Source of the DNA: DATGMP01 sp035293565
GTDB taxonomy: Bacteria > Pseudomonadota > Alphaproteobacteria > BOG-932 > Roseiterribacteraceae
NCBI GenBank assembly: GCA_035293565.1
Contig: DATGMP010000130.1
Location: forward strand, 1 to 64,000
Length of the DNA: 64,000 bases
Direction of reading: 5' to 3'
Positions 33,499 through 42,248 of this stretch are shown here, piece after piece (the stretch's first letter is position 1; every line of letters begins with the position of its first letter). The translations under genes and the position numbers were made by a program. The notes below the pieces were generated by a model, which saw only the letters and a list, made by a program, of their open reading frames with translations, searched no databases and had not been told where the DNA came from.

Positions 33499-34746
33499 CT
33501 AGACCGCCCTGGGGGCGCTTGAGGGGGATTGTCCACGCCGCCGGAGCCGCATCAGGCCGATCAGCCCGACGCCGAAGATCGTGATGGAGGCGGGCTCCGG
33601 CACCAGGAGCTCACCAAAGAGCCCATGCGCCTCATCCATAACGCCGGCGGCGAAATAGACCGCATTGGGATCGCCGCCCGCGCCGCCATTGCCGTTGATC
33701 AGGCCCCACAGATCGCCGATGACGATCGGGTTGCCGTTCAGGTCGTCCAGCGTGCCGAGGAAATCATTCGTGCCGTTCGGATTGAACACGTTGATCGTCC
33801 CGTCGCCGAAATTGCCGACCAGCAGATCGCCGGCAAACTGCCCGAAGCCCGCCGGCGCGATATCGAGGCCCCAGGGCGAGTCGAGCGCGCCGCCGGTCGC
33901 GACCCTGCGGATGAAGTTGCCGCTGAGATCGAACTCGTCGACGAAGCCGTTGCCGGCGCCCGCGACATCGTCGTGCTTCGCGGCGTTCTGCAGCGCGTAG
34001 GTGACGTAGAGATTGCCGTTCAGCTGCTGGACGTTGAAGGGCGCCCAGCCCTGGCCGGCAGGTGTGCCCGCGGGAACGGGCGGCGGCGATGGATCCACAA
34101 AGCCGGCGCTCACCACCGGCGCGAAATTGGTGTCGAAGACGTTGACCTTGCCGGTGTTGAAATTCGCCGCGTAAAGGAAGTTGCTGGTGCCGACGGTTCC
34201 GATCGCGAGGCCCTTATAGACGTCACTGGTCCCCGCCGCGCCGACCATGACCTGGGTACTGGAGCCACCGTTCCATCCCGAAATCGTGCCGTCCTCGCTG
34301 GCGAAAATGAATATCGCTTTGTTCGAGCCGCCGATCCCCGCAACGGGCAAATTGAAGCCGCTCGTGTTGTTGAAGACGTTGCCCGTCGGATTCGCCGGAG
34401 CAGGCGGAGCGCCGGCGCCGTTGACATTGACGGTGAGGCCCTGCTTCACGCCACTGCCGTTATAGATCGTGGCCAGGCCGCTGTTGTTGTCGGAGACCCA
34501 GAACGGGCTCGTCGCGCTGTGCGAGATGCCCCACGGATTGACGAGGTCCGGGTCGTCGGGTTGGGTGGTCGGCGTATACTGGTGCAGCGACGCCAGGAAC
34601 GTGCTGTCGTCGGTGACGAGATTGATCTCCTGATAGAGGCTGGCACTTGCGGTCGTGGCGCCGAAAACGGACGCCGTCATGATTGCCGATAGAGAGGCCA
34701 TCATTCTGAGGCGCGAGATCGGGGGACGGGTCGAACTCCGGGTCAT
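33499..34746 (-). CDS. PEP-CTERM protein of the TIGR03118 type
   Basis: A 415-residue exported protein. It has a signal peptide (MMASLSAIMTASVFGATTAS), a repeated, propeller-like middle (DLVNPWGISHSATSPFWVSD, SPWGLDIAPAGFGQFAGDLL, LVGNFGDGTINVFNPNGTND) typical of the TIGR03118 family, and a C-terminal PEP-CTERM sorting signal: VPEPAS, a hydrophobic stretch (ITIFGVGLIGLM), then RLRRR. PEP-CTERM proteins are processed by exosortase and released or kept at the surface, often with exopolysaccharide. No exosortase gene is in the window. Divergent from the haem-barrel gene; closed by a strong terminator. Confidence 0.85.
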   Translation of the reverse strand: MTRSSTRPPISRLRMMASLSAIMTASVFGATTASASLYQEINLVTDDSTFLASLHQYTPTTQPDDPDLVNPWGISHSATSPFWVSDNNSGLATIYNGSGVKQGLTVNVNGAGAPPAPANPTGNVFNNTSGFNLPVAGIGGSNKAIFIFASEDGTISGWNGGSSTQVMVGAAGTSDVYKGLAIGTVGTSNFLYAANFNTGKVNVFDTNFAPVVSAGFVDPSPPPVPAGTPAGQGWAPFNVQQLNGNLYVTYALQNAAKHDDVAGAGNGFVDEFDLSGNFIRRVATGGALDSPWGLDIAPAGFGQFAGDLLVGNFGDGTINVFNPNGTNDFLGTLDDLNGNPIVIGDLWGLINGNGGAGGDPNAVYFAAGVMDEAHGLFGELLVPEPASITIFGVGLIGLMRLRRRGQSPSSAPRAV

Positions 34747-35049
34747 GTCTCAACTCTCCCTGATAAGGTGTTGGGAACACAGGCTTGAGAAGCACCGACC
34801 ACGCACGCGGACCCGCACTAAGGGAACCGGCGCATTCGGGCTGACCCGCGTTCGACGACTCTTCGTGCGTTTCTATTCCCGGGAAACGCACAGATTTATT
34901 TCGATTCGATCGGAATAAATTCAGCCGCCGCGGGAAAGACAAATAAAGAAGTTCGGGGCAGCACACCACGTAACCGTCATAGCGGAATAGACTTCGGAGC
35001 TCGGGCGTCGGTGAGCGATCGCATATCCAGCCACGAGGCCTGACCGTCC
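34747..35049. other. 303-base divergent intergenic region
   Basis: Non-coding gap between the divergent PEP-CTERM and haem-barrel genes. No gene seen. It is richer in A+T than its surroundings in the middle (34880-34945) and holds a long palindrome at 34894-34920. It must contain both promoters. Confidence 0.7.
34894..34920. promoter_or_regulatory. 27-base palindrome in a divergent promoter region
   Basis: Outer arms ATTTATT/AATAAAT, then a T.G wobble, then CGAT/ATCG around TCG: a near-perfect 27-base inverted repeat in AT-rich DNA. It lies about midway between two divergent genes, so it could be an operator for one or both, or a hairpin in a leader. Confidence 0.55.
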
Positions 35050-36390
35050 ATGCCAGACTTCGCGAAGAAGCATCGTCATCCCGCTGCAATACTGTCATTG
35101 CTCGTCCTCATACTGCCTCTGTCGCGGGCGCGCGGGCTTCCGGCCTTCGCGCGCCAGACGGGACTCGAATGCGCGGACTGCCACACGGCCTTTCCGGAAC
35201 TCACCCCGGTCGGCCGGCGGTTCAAGCTCAACGGCTATACGCAAGTTGGGGCGGACGAGATCTCATTTCCCGATCATCTGGCAGCGATGGTGGAGGGGAC
35301 TTACACGCACACCGAAGCAGGGCAGCCGGGCGGGGCGGCGCCGCATTTCGGACCCAACAACAATCTCGTCCTCCAGCAGACCTCGCTCTTCTATGGCGGC
35401 AAGCTCGCCGACAATCTGGGCGCCTTCGTTCAGACGACCTATGACGATGTGTCGAAGCGCTTCGGCTGGGACAACACCGACATCCGCTACGCGGACCGCG
35501 GGAGCCTGTTCGGCTACGGTCTCGTCTGGGGCATTTCCGCCAACAACAATCCGACCGTTCAGGACGTCTGGAACAGCACGCCCGCCTGGCGCTTCCCCTA
35601 CATCTCGTCCGAGCTTGCGCCGACGCCGGGCGCCGCGACTCTGATCGAGGGCGGCCTCGGCCAGCAAGTCGCCGGTATCAGCCTTTATGGTTTTCTCGAC
35701 GACTGGATCTATGCCGAGTTCGGCTTCTATCACGACCTCTCCAAGAGAACGCTGACCACGCTCGGAGTCGATACGACCGGCGTCAATGGCATCGACGGCG
35801 CGGCGCCCTATTGGCGTGTCGCGCTCGAGCCGCATTGGGGCAAGCATTGGCTCGAGCTCGGCACGTTCGGCCTCGCAGCCGATGTCGTGCCCGCGCGGGT
35901 GGCGGGCTTCGGAACGGATTCGATCACCGACACCGGCGTCGATTTCGAATATCAGTATATGGGCGATCCCGGCATCGTATCGGCGCGGGCGAGCTGGATT
36001 CGCGAAACCCGCGATCTGGGCGCGAGCTTCGCGCAGGGGCTGGCCGACAACCGCCACGGCTCGCTCGAAAGCTTCAACGCCTCGGCGACCTATACCTGGA
36101 AGCAGATGATCACCGGCACGGTGGGGCGCTTCCAGACCAACGGCAATTCCGACCTGACGCTGAACGGGACGCCGACCGGGTCCCCCAACAGCGACGGCTG
36201 GACATTCGAGATCGCCTACCTGCCCTTCATGCATGGCGGGCCCTCCTTCTGGCCCTGGCTCAACGCGCGGATCGGCATTCAGTACACGATCTATGACAAG
36301 TTCAACGGCAGCCGCTTTAACATCGACGGCAACGGCCGCTTCGCGTCGGATAACAACACGCTGTTCACCTATATTTGGATCGCGTTCTGA
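35050..36390 (+). CDS. Outer-membrane beta-barrel with N-terminal c-type haem site
   Basis: A 446-residue protein: signal peptide (ILSLLVLILPLSRA), then FARQTGLECADCHTAFPELTP with C41-x-x-C44-H45, then GRRFKLNGYTQ and a long series of amphipathic strands ending TYIWIAF, an aromatic outer-membrane C-terminus. It thus combines one haem c with a porin-like barrel. Proteins with this haem-FPELTPxGRRFKLxGY layout occur in many proteobacteria and are poorly studied; a role in moving electrons or a substrate across the outer membrane is plausible. The ribosome site is weak. Single gene, divergent from a PEP-CTERM gene. Confidence 0.8.
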   Translation: MPDFAKKHRHPAAILSLLVLILPLSRARGLPAFARQTGLECADCHTAFPELTPVGRRFKLNGYTQVGADEISFPDHLAAMVEGTYTHTEAGQPGGAAPHFGPNNNLVLQQTSLFYGGKLADNLGAFVQTTYDDVSKRFGWDNTDIRYADRGSLFGYGLVWGISANNNPTVQDVWNSTPAWRFPYISSELAPTPGAATLIEGGLGQQVAGISLYGFLDDWIYAEFGFYHDLSKRTLTTLGVDTTGVNGIDGAAPYWRVALEPHWGKHWLELGTFGLAADVVPARVAGFGTDSITDTGVDFEYQYMGDPGIVSARASWIRETRDLGASFAQGLADNRHGSLESFNASATYTWKQMITGTVGRFQTNGNSDLTLNGTPTGSPNSDGWTFEIAYLPFMHGGPSFWPWLNARIGIQYTIYDKFNGSRFNIDGNGRFASDNNTLFTYIWIAF

Positions 36391-36449
36391 TCGATAGGAA
36401 TTGACCGCTCGCCGGGCGCCCCATACCGTCCCCGTAAAAGGGGACGCGC

Positions 36450-38474
36450 ATGGCGGCGGCGATAGTCGGGATTGACGTCGGGGGGACATTCACCGACCTG
36501 TTCTATTCCAAGGACGGGCTGAACGCCGATACCGTCCTCAAGGTGCCTTCGACGCCCGACGACCCCTCGCGCGGGCTTCTCGACGCGCTGAAGGCCGCCG
36601 GGATCGATCCCGCCGGGCTCGGCCTTATCGTCCATGGCACCACAATCGCCACCAACGCGGTGATCGAGCGCAAGGGCGCGCGCTGCGCGCTCATCACCAC
36701 GCGCGGCTTCCGCGATGTGCTGGAGCTCGGCCGCCGCGACCGGCCTCACATGTATGGCCTCACTGGCGTGCAGAATCCGCTGATCCCCCGCGACCGCCGC
36801 TGGGAGGTGAGCGAACGCCTCGATCATCGCGGTCAGGTCATCGAGCCGCTGAAGGAAGCGGAGGTGAGGCGCCTCGGCGAAGTGCTGAAAGGCGAGAACA
36901 TCGAGGCGATCGTCATCGCCTTTCTCCACGCCTACGCCAATCCCAAGCATGAGGAGCGGACGCGCGACATACTCCGAGCGATCGAGCCCGCCTGGGAGAT
37001 CGTGACATCCAGCGCGGTGGTGCGCGAATATTATGAATTCGAGCGCACCAGCACCGCCGCGGTGCAAGGCTATCTGCAGCCGCTGATCGCGCGCTATGCG
37101 CGCAACCTTTTGGATCGCCTCGCGAGCTGGGGCTTCGATCGTCAGACCCTCATCATGCAATCGAATGGCGGCGTGGTGCCGGTGAAGCAGCTCGCCGCGC
37201 GCGCGGCCTACATTGTGCGCTCCGGACCGGCAGCGGGCGTCATCGCGGCGGCGCGGGTGGCGGCGGAGGCCGGCTTCTCGAAGATCGTCACAGGCGACAT
37301 GGGCGGCACCAGCTTCGATGTCGCGGTCGTTGTCGACGGCGAGCCCGAGATCGCGGAGACGACCAATCTCGATTTCCGCATTCCGCTCCGTCTGCCGATG
37401 ATCGACGTGCACACGATCGGCGCCGGTGGCGGCAGCATTGCGCATGTCGATCGTGCCGGCATCCTTCAAGTCGGTCCCGAAAGCGCCGGCGCGGCGCCGG
37501 GCCCCGCTTGCTACGGCAAGGGCGGCGCATTGCCGACGGTTACCGACGCCAATGTCGTGCTCGGCCGGATCAAGGCGGAGAATCCGATCGGGCTGAACGG
37601 AGTTGCCGCGCTCGATGTCGCCGCCGCGCGCGAGGCGGTGGGCCTGCTCGGCCGCGAGCTGGGCTTGGGGCTCGAGGCCACTGCGGAAGCGATCCTCGCG
37701 GTCGTCAACCAGAACATGGCGGGCCGCACGCGCCTGCTGTCGATCGAACGCGGCCACGATCCGCGCGATTTCGCGCTGGTCATCTTCGGCGGGGCGGGTC
37801 CGCTGCATGGCGCGGCGCTGATCCGCGAGGTCGGCATCCGCACGATGCTGGTGCCGCCCAATCCCGGCGTGCTCTGCGCGATGGGCTGCGTCATCGCCGA
37901 TGTGCGTTACGATCTCTCGCGCACGATCGAGCGGCGACCCGAGGATCTCGGCGCCGAGGCGATTGCGGAGATCCTCGCCGAGCAGAAGCGCGAAGGCGAA
38001 GCGCGGCTCTCAGCGAGCGAGGCGCCGGTCGACCGCGTCACCGTCAGCCATGCTGCCGATATGGCCTATCAAGGGCAGATCCATGCGCTCCGCGTGCCGA
38101 TCGAGCGCGGCTGGAGCGCCGAGCGGATCGTCGCCGCCTTCCAGGAGGCATATCGCGCCGAGTACGGCAATCTGCTGCCCGGCATCGCGACGATGATCGT
38201 GGGCTTGCGCACCGTCGTGCAGGGCATCCGCGAGCAGGCGAAACGCGTTGTCGAAAGTGTACGAGACTTGCCCGCGCCTGCCCCCGCGTCGATGCGCCCG
38301 GTCCATTTCGGCGCCTGGCGCGATACGCCGATCTTTGCCCGCGAGCAGCTTCTGCCCGGCATGCAGATCGACGGCCCGGCGGTGATCGAGCAGCCGGACA
38401 CGACGGCGGTCATCGAGCCCGGGATGCGGGCACGGGTGGATGCTTATTCGAACCTGCTGGTGGAGGCGGCATGA
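36450..38474 (+). CDS. hyuA: Hydantoinase/oxoprolinase subunit A
   Basis: A 674-residue ATP-dependent amidohydrolase subunit of the HyuA family (N-methylhydantoinase A, 5-oxoprolinase, acetone/acetophenone carboxylase beta-like). ATPase-type motifs: GIDVGGTFTDLFYSKDG, VHGTTIATNAVIERKGA, TTRGFRDVLELGRRDRP, GDMGGTSFDVAVV and FGGAGPLHGAALIREVG. It works with the B subunit in ATP-driven ring opening of a hydantoin or lactam, or in carboxylation of a ketone; without a third small subunit nearby, hydantoinase/oxoprolinase is favoured. The stop overlaps the next ATG (ATGA), showing coupling. Ribosome site AAAAGGGGACG. Confidence 0.88.
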   Translation: MAAAIVGIDVGGTFTDLFYSKDGLNADTVLKVPSTPDDPSRGLLDALKAAGIDPAGLGLIVHGTTIATNAVIERKGARCALITTRGFRDVLELGRRDRPHMYGLTGVQNPLIPRDRRWEVSERLDHRGQVIEPLKEAEVRRLGEVLKGENIEAIVIAFLHAYANPKHEERTRDILRAIEPAWEIVTSSAVVREYYEFERTSTAAVQGYLQPLIARYARNLLDRLASWGFDRQTLIMQSNGGVVPVKQLAARAAYIVRSGPAAGVIAAARVAAEAGFSKIVTGDMGGTSFDVAVVVDGEPEIAETTNLDFRIPLRLPMIDVHTIGAGGGSIAHVDRAGILQVGPESAGAAPGPACYGKGGALPTVTDANVVLGRIKAENPIGLNGVAALDVAAAREAVGLLGRELGLGLEATAEAILAVVNQNMAGRTRLLSIERGHDPRDFALVIFGGAGPLHGAALIREVGIRTMLVPPNPGVLCAMGCVIADVRYDLSRTIERRPEDLGAEAIAEILAEQKREGEARLSASEAPVDRVTVSHAADMAYQGQIHALRVPIERGWSAERIVAAFQEAYRAEYGNLLPGIATMIVGLRTVVQGIREQAKRVVESVRDLPAPAPASMRPVHFGAWRDTPIFAREQLLPGMQIDGPAVIEQPDTTAVIEPGMRARVDAYSNLLVEAA

Positions 38475-40189
38475 TCGACCCGGTCACACTGGCGGTCGTG
38501 CGCGGCGCGCTCGGGCAGATCGCGGATGAGATGGACCTGCATCTGATCCATGCCGCGATCTCGCCGATTATCTCGGAGACCAACGATTGCGCGCATGGCA
38601 TCTTCGACCCGGTGACCGGCGAGACGATCGCGCAAGGGCGCTACGGCTTGCCGGTGTTTCTCGCCAACATGCAGTTCACGGTGCAGAACGTCCTCCGCGC
38701 GGCCGAGGCGAAGGGAGGGTTCCGCGAAGGCGATCTCTGGATCGTCAACAGCCCCTATCTGTGCGGCACGCATCTGCAGGATGTCGTGCTGCTCTCGCCC
38801 TATTTCGTCGACGGCAGGCTGTTTGCGATCTTCGCCAATACAGGCCATTGGATGGATATCGGCGGCGGCGTGCCGGGCGGTTGGGCACCCAAGGCGACAG
38901 AGATTCACCAGGAAGGGCTGCTGATCCCGCCGCTGAGGCTGGCCGAGGGCGGGAAGCTCAACGAGGCGGTGGTCGACATGTTCACCGCCAATGTTCGCCT
39001 GCCCGAGCAGATCGCGGGCGACCTGTCCGCGATGAGCAATGTCTTCAATGTCGGCCGACGCGGTCTGGACGGGCTGGTCTCGCGCTACGGCGCGGCGCTG
39101 CTCGCCGAATGCTTCGCCGAGATGAACCGGCGCGCGGAGCGCCAGATGCGCTCTTACATCGCCGATATCCCGGACGGCACCTATCGCTGCGAAGACCGGT
39201 TCGACAATGATGGCGTGACCGACCAGCCGATGCGCATCGCGCTCGCTCTGACGGTCGAGGGCGATTCGCTGCATTTCGACTTCACCGGAACCGCGCCGCA
39301 ATCGAAGGGGCCGATCAACCTTGCGCGCACGACCACGCTATCCTCGTGCTTCGTCGCGCTGAAGCACATCTTTCCCGAGGTGCCGGTGAATGGCGGCGCC
39401 TTCCGCCCGTGTCGCTTCACCATTCCGGAGCGCAGCCTGATCGCGGTCGAATATCCCGGACCGTGCGGCGGCTATTTGGAGGTGGTCGGGAAGGTGACCG
39501 ACCTCACCTTCGGCGCGCTCGCGCAGGCGATTCCCGACCGCACGCCGGCGCCGGCCTTCGGCACGATCGGCGTCGCGACGGTCGCGGGCACGCATCCGGA
39601 GACCGGGCGCTATTATGTCGCCGTCTTCCCCTATCCGGGTGGCTATGGCGGCAGCAAAGAGAGCGACGGCCTCGTGCATGGCACGGCGCCGTTCTCGATG
39701 GCGAACTTCATGTCGGTCGAGATGTCGGAGCATCGCTATCCGCTCAGCTTCGACTATTTCCGGCTGCGCGAGGATTCCGGCGGCCCCGGCTACCATCGCG
39801 GCGGCTGCGGCTCGGAATACGCGATCCGCATGCTGGCCGACGGCGTCGCGACCGTGCTGGGCGACCGCGTCGACCATCCGCCCTTCGGCATCGTCGGCGG
39901 CGGGAGCGCCGCACCGAATGCGGTGCGCTTATTTGGTGCCCGAGGCGAATGGATCCCCGAGATGCGCAGCAAGCTCGAGAAGCAGGGGATGAAGCCGGGC
40001 GATGTGCTGCGCCTGGCCTCGCCGGGCGGCGGCGGCTTCGGCGATCCGCGGACGCGCCCGATGGATGAGGTCGAGCGCGATCTGAATCTGGGCTATGTCA
40101 GCCGGGAGAGCGCGGAGCGCGATTACGGCGCGGTGATCGCCGAGGCCGTGCGGGTGGGAGATCGGGTGCGCTATCGGGTCGAGAAGTAG
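38471..40189 (+). CDS. hyuB: Hydantoinase/oxoprolinase subunit B
   Basis: A 572-residue HyuB-family partner of the preceding subunit. Typical segments: DPVTLAVVRGALGQIADEMD, SPIISETNDCAHGIFD, WIVNSPYLCGTHLQDVVLLS, FANTGHWMDIGGGVPGGW, DFTGTAPQSKGPINLA, PCGGYLEVVGKV, and the Gly-rich end RLASPGGGGFGDP. The ATG overlaps the hyuA stop. Together they would hydrolyse a cyclic amide in the cytoplasm at the expense of ATP. No transporter or racemase accompanies them. Confidence 0.88.
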   Translation: MIDPVTLAVVRGALGQIADEMDLHLIHAAISPIISETNDCAHGIFDPVTGETIAQGRYGLPVFLANMQFTVQNVLRAAEAKGGFREGDLWIVNSPYLCGTHLQDVVLLSPYFVDGRLFAIFANTGHWMDIGGGVPGGWAPKATEIHQEGLLIPPLRLAEGGKLNEAVVDMFTANVRLPEQIAGDLSAMSNVFNVGRRGLDGLVSRYGAALLAECFAEMNRRAERQMRSYIADIPDGTYRCEDRFDNDGVTDQPMRIALALTVEGDSLHFDFTGTAPQSKGPINLARTTTLSSCFVALKHIFPEVPVNGGAFRPCRFTIPERSLIAVEYPGPCGGYLEVVGKVTDLTFGALAQAIPDRTPAPAFGTIGVATVAGTHPETGRYYVAVFPYPGGYGGSKESDGLVHGTAPFSMANFMSVEMSEHRYPLSFDYFRLREDSGGPGYHRGGCGSEYAIRMLADGVATVLGDRVDHPPFGIVGGGSAAPNAVRLFGARGEWIPEMRSKLEKQGMKPGDVLRLASPGGGGFGDPRTRPMDEVERDLNLGYVSRESAERDYGAVIAEAVRVGDRVRYRVEK

Positions 40190-40200
40190 CGCGGAAAAGC

Positions 40201-40218
40201 CAAGCCCGGGCATGACGG
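40201..40218. repeat. Partial copy of palindromic repeat family B
   Basis: CAAGCCCGGGCATGACGG, identical over 18 bases to 60457-60474 (half of a family B element), in the 79-base gap between hyuB and the convergent toxin gene. Confidence 0.6.
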
Positions 40219-40268
40219 CGGCGAGGAAAGGGTAAGGGAAACGCATTGCTTTCCGCCCCGTTCGCTCA

Positions 40269-40676
40269 TCACCGACCCTTGCGGAGCGGGTTCACCACGC
40301 GCAGCTTGCTTTCAATCTTCAGCCCGTGCTGCATGTCTTCCGACCACAGCGTATCGCAGTCGACGCTCAGTGCAGCGGCGGCGATCATTGCGTCATAGAT
40401 CGAGAGCTGATGGCGCTCGGCAAGGTCCAAGCCGGTTTCATGAATGTCGACCGTGATGTCGATGACGCGCAGCAAGCCGCGTACGGTGGCCAGCAGAGCG
40501 CGCGTTTCTGTCCAGGACAGGCCCATCTTGCGGCGCGCGACATTGGCGATCTCGTTCAGAACCTGAACACTCACCGTCCCGCCCTCGCCGATGAGCTTCT
40601 CGGCTTTGTCCGCTTTCGCGGTCTGTGCCGATGCGACATAAAGCAGGACATTCGTGTCGAAAAAGCTACCGGGCAT
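40269..40676 (-). CDS. vapC: PIN-domain toxin, VapC family
   Basis: A 135-residue PIN-domain ribonuclease. The acidic metal-binding residues are visible: D7 (FFDTNVLLY), E42 (LNEIANV), D95 (IYDAMIAAAA) and D114 (WSEDMQHG). VapC toxins cut tRNA or rRNA and are held inactive by the cognate antitoxin. Its start overlaps the end of the AbrB-type gene upstream by 11 bases, the usual antitoxin-first order. Confidence 0.88.
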   Translation of the reverse strand: MPGSFFDTNVLLYVASAQTAKADKAEKLIGEGGTVSVQVLNEIANVARRKMGLSWTETRALLATVRGLLRVIDITVDIHETGLDLAERHQLSIYDAMIAAAALSVDCDTLWSEDMQHGLKIESKLRVVNPLRKGR

Positions 40677-40896
40677 TCGCCTCGTCTCGGTCGAACTTGA
40701 AATCGGCCGGCAGCCGTCCCCGGAAGGCGCGCAGCCGTTTCAGCAGCTCTTCGCGTCCGGGCTTGCGGGCGATGCCGAACGCGCGCGCGTCGGCAATGTG
40801 GATCTCGATCTCGTCGCCTTCTCGCAACTTCAACGCTTCGACGACGGTGGCGGGGAGGCGGACGGCGAGGCTATTACCCCACTTCGAGACCTGCAT
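40666..40896 (-). CDS. vapB: AbrB/MazE-type antitoxin, VapB family
   Basis: A 76-residue swapped-hairpin AbrB antitoxin: MQVSKWGNSLAVRLPATVVE and LREGDEIEIHIADA form the DNA-binding half; the C-terminal LKRLRAFRGRLPADF is the toxin-binding tail. It neutralises the VapC toxin encoded next and, as in related pairs, probably represses its own promoter through the inverted repeat at 40912-40939. Start at 40896; the frame is open further upstream but runs through that operator. Confidence 0.85.
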   Translation of the reverse strand: MQVSKWGNSLAVRLPATVVEALKLREGDEIEIHIADARAFGIARKPGREELLKRLRAFRGRLPADFKFDRDEANAR

Positions 40897-40911
40897 ATTA
40901 GGAAGGCTCCT

Positions 40912-40939
40912 GGATATACATATGCCATATAGTATATCC
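40912..40939 (-). promoter_or_regulatory. Operator of the vapBC module
   Basis: Inverted repeat GGATATAC / GTATATCC separated by 12 bases, 16 to 43 bases upstream of the antitoxin ATG, in an AT-rich island. The position and symmetry fit autoregulation by the VapBC complex. Confidence 0.65.
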
Positions 40940-41042
40940 GCGCTCCGAAAGTCAAGGATCATTCGCCGGTGCGGTGACCACATGAAATGGCGCGCCCTTG
41001 CCAAATGCTCCGCGCCCGTCATGATCTTGCGCAAGGGGAGGA

Positions 41043-42245
41043 ATGAGCATGCACGGCAGTGCGAGCGGGGCATGGGAGTTGCCGGAGGAGCTGAAGATGC
41101 TCCAGCGGACGGTGCGGCGGTTCATGGTCGAGGAGGTGAAGCCGGAGGAGGACAAGCTTCCGCACGACGCGACCGAGATGCCGCCCGAGGTGCTGAAGCG
41201 GCTGCAGGCCAAGGCGCGGTCGCTCGGACTCTGGCAGATGCAGACTCCGGGCGAATGGGGCGGAGCCGGGCTGAGCTTGCTGGGCCAGGCCGTCGTCGCC
41301 GAGGAGGCCTCGCAATGCCGGATGGGGGCCTATATTCCGGCGGGCCATGCCTTCGGCTGGGACGTGCCAGTGGCGATCTTCAAAGGGACCGACCAGCAGA
41401 TCCGCAAATATGCGGTGCCGGTGATCGAGTCCGGCGAGAAGACCTTCGTCGCCATCACCGAGCCCAGCGGCGGATCGGATCCGGCGCGCGCCATCCAGAC
41501 GAAGGCGGAGCGCAAGGGCGACCGCTATGTGCTGAACGGCTCGAAGGTCTTCATCTCCGGCGTCAGCCAGTCGCGCTGGGGACTCGTCTTCGCGCGCACC
41601 GGGCCGGGCAAGGGGCGCGACGGCATCTCGAGCTTCATCGTCGAGACCGGCTGGAAGGGATTCTCCTATACGCGTATCCCAGTCATCCGCTCCTATTCGC
41701 CCTATGAGATCCATCTTGCCGATTGCGAGGTGCCGGTCGAGAACCGGTTGGGCGAGGAGGGGCAGGGATTCGCGCTCGCCGAGACCTGGCTGGTGCATGA
41801 GCGCATCCCTTATGCGGCGGCAGTGATCGGGATCGGGCAGGCGGCGCTCAAGCTCGCGATCGACTGGGCCAAGGAGAGGCACACATTCCGCTCGGCGCTG
41901 GCCGACAAGCAGGCGGTGCAATGGATGATCGCCGATTCGGAGATCGAGCTCCGCGCCGCGCGGTTGCTGGTCTATCAGGCGGCGTGGCGCGGCGATCTCG
42001 GGCACGACATCAAGGTCGATGCGTCGATCTGCAAGGTCTATGCGACCGAGGCGGCGGGGCGCGTGGTCGATCGCTGCATCCAGATCTTCGGCGGCATGGG
42101 TGTCGCCGCCGCGATGCCGTTGGAGCGCTGGTACCGCGAGCTGCGCATCAAGCGCATCGGCGAAGGGCCGTCGGAAGTTCACCGCATGGTGGTGGCGCGC
42201 GATCTGCTCGGGCCGCGTCAGAAGACCGACAGCGCCCGGAACTGA
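41043..42245 (+). CDS. Acyl-CoA dehydrogenase
   Basis: A 400-residue flavoenzyme that oxidises an acyl-CoA to the 2,3-enoyl-CoA. Features: LQRTVRRFMVEEVKPEEDKL start, FVAITEPSGGSDPARAIQTK (FAD/substrate contact), DRYVLNGSKVFISGVSQSRW, QIFGGMGVAAAMPLERWYRE and IGEGPSEVHRMVVARDLL with the catalytic-Glu region. First gene of a four-gene operon (dehydrogenase, CoA-transferase, enoyl-CoA hydratase, D-2-hydroxyacid dehydrogenase), so it probably starts degradation of a specific carboxylic acid after CoA activation. Ribosome site AAGGGGAGGA. Confidence 0.88.
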   Translation: MSMHGSASGAWELPEELKMLQRTVRRFMVEEVKPEEDKLPHDATEMPPEVLKRLQAKARSLGLWQMQTPGEWGGAGLSLLGQAVVAEEASQCRMGAYIPAGHAFGWDVPVAIFKGTDQQIRKYAVPVIESGEKTFVAITEPSGGSDPARAIQTKAERKGDRYVLNGSKVFISGVSQSRWGLVFARTGPGKGRDGISSFIVETGWKGFSYTRIPVIRSYSPYEIHLADCEVPVENRLGEEGQGFALAETWLVHERIPYAAAVIGIGQAALKLAIDWAKERHTFRSALADKQAVQWMIADSEIELRAARLLVYQAAWRGDLGHDIKVDASICKVYATEAAGRVVDRCIQIFGGMGVAAAMPLERWYRELRIKRIGEGPSEVHRMVVARDLLGPRQKTDSARN

Positions 42246-42248
42246 ACC

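Noticed and set aside
37508..38470. Upstream extension of the hyuB frame through hyuA
   Set aside because: The extension is out of phase with hyuA and reads as Arg-rich noise; the ATG at 38471 overlaps the hyuA stop as expected.
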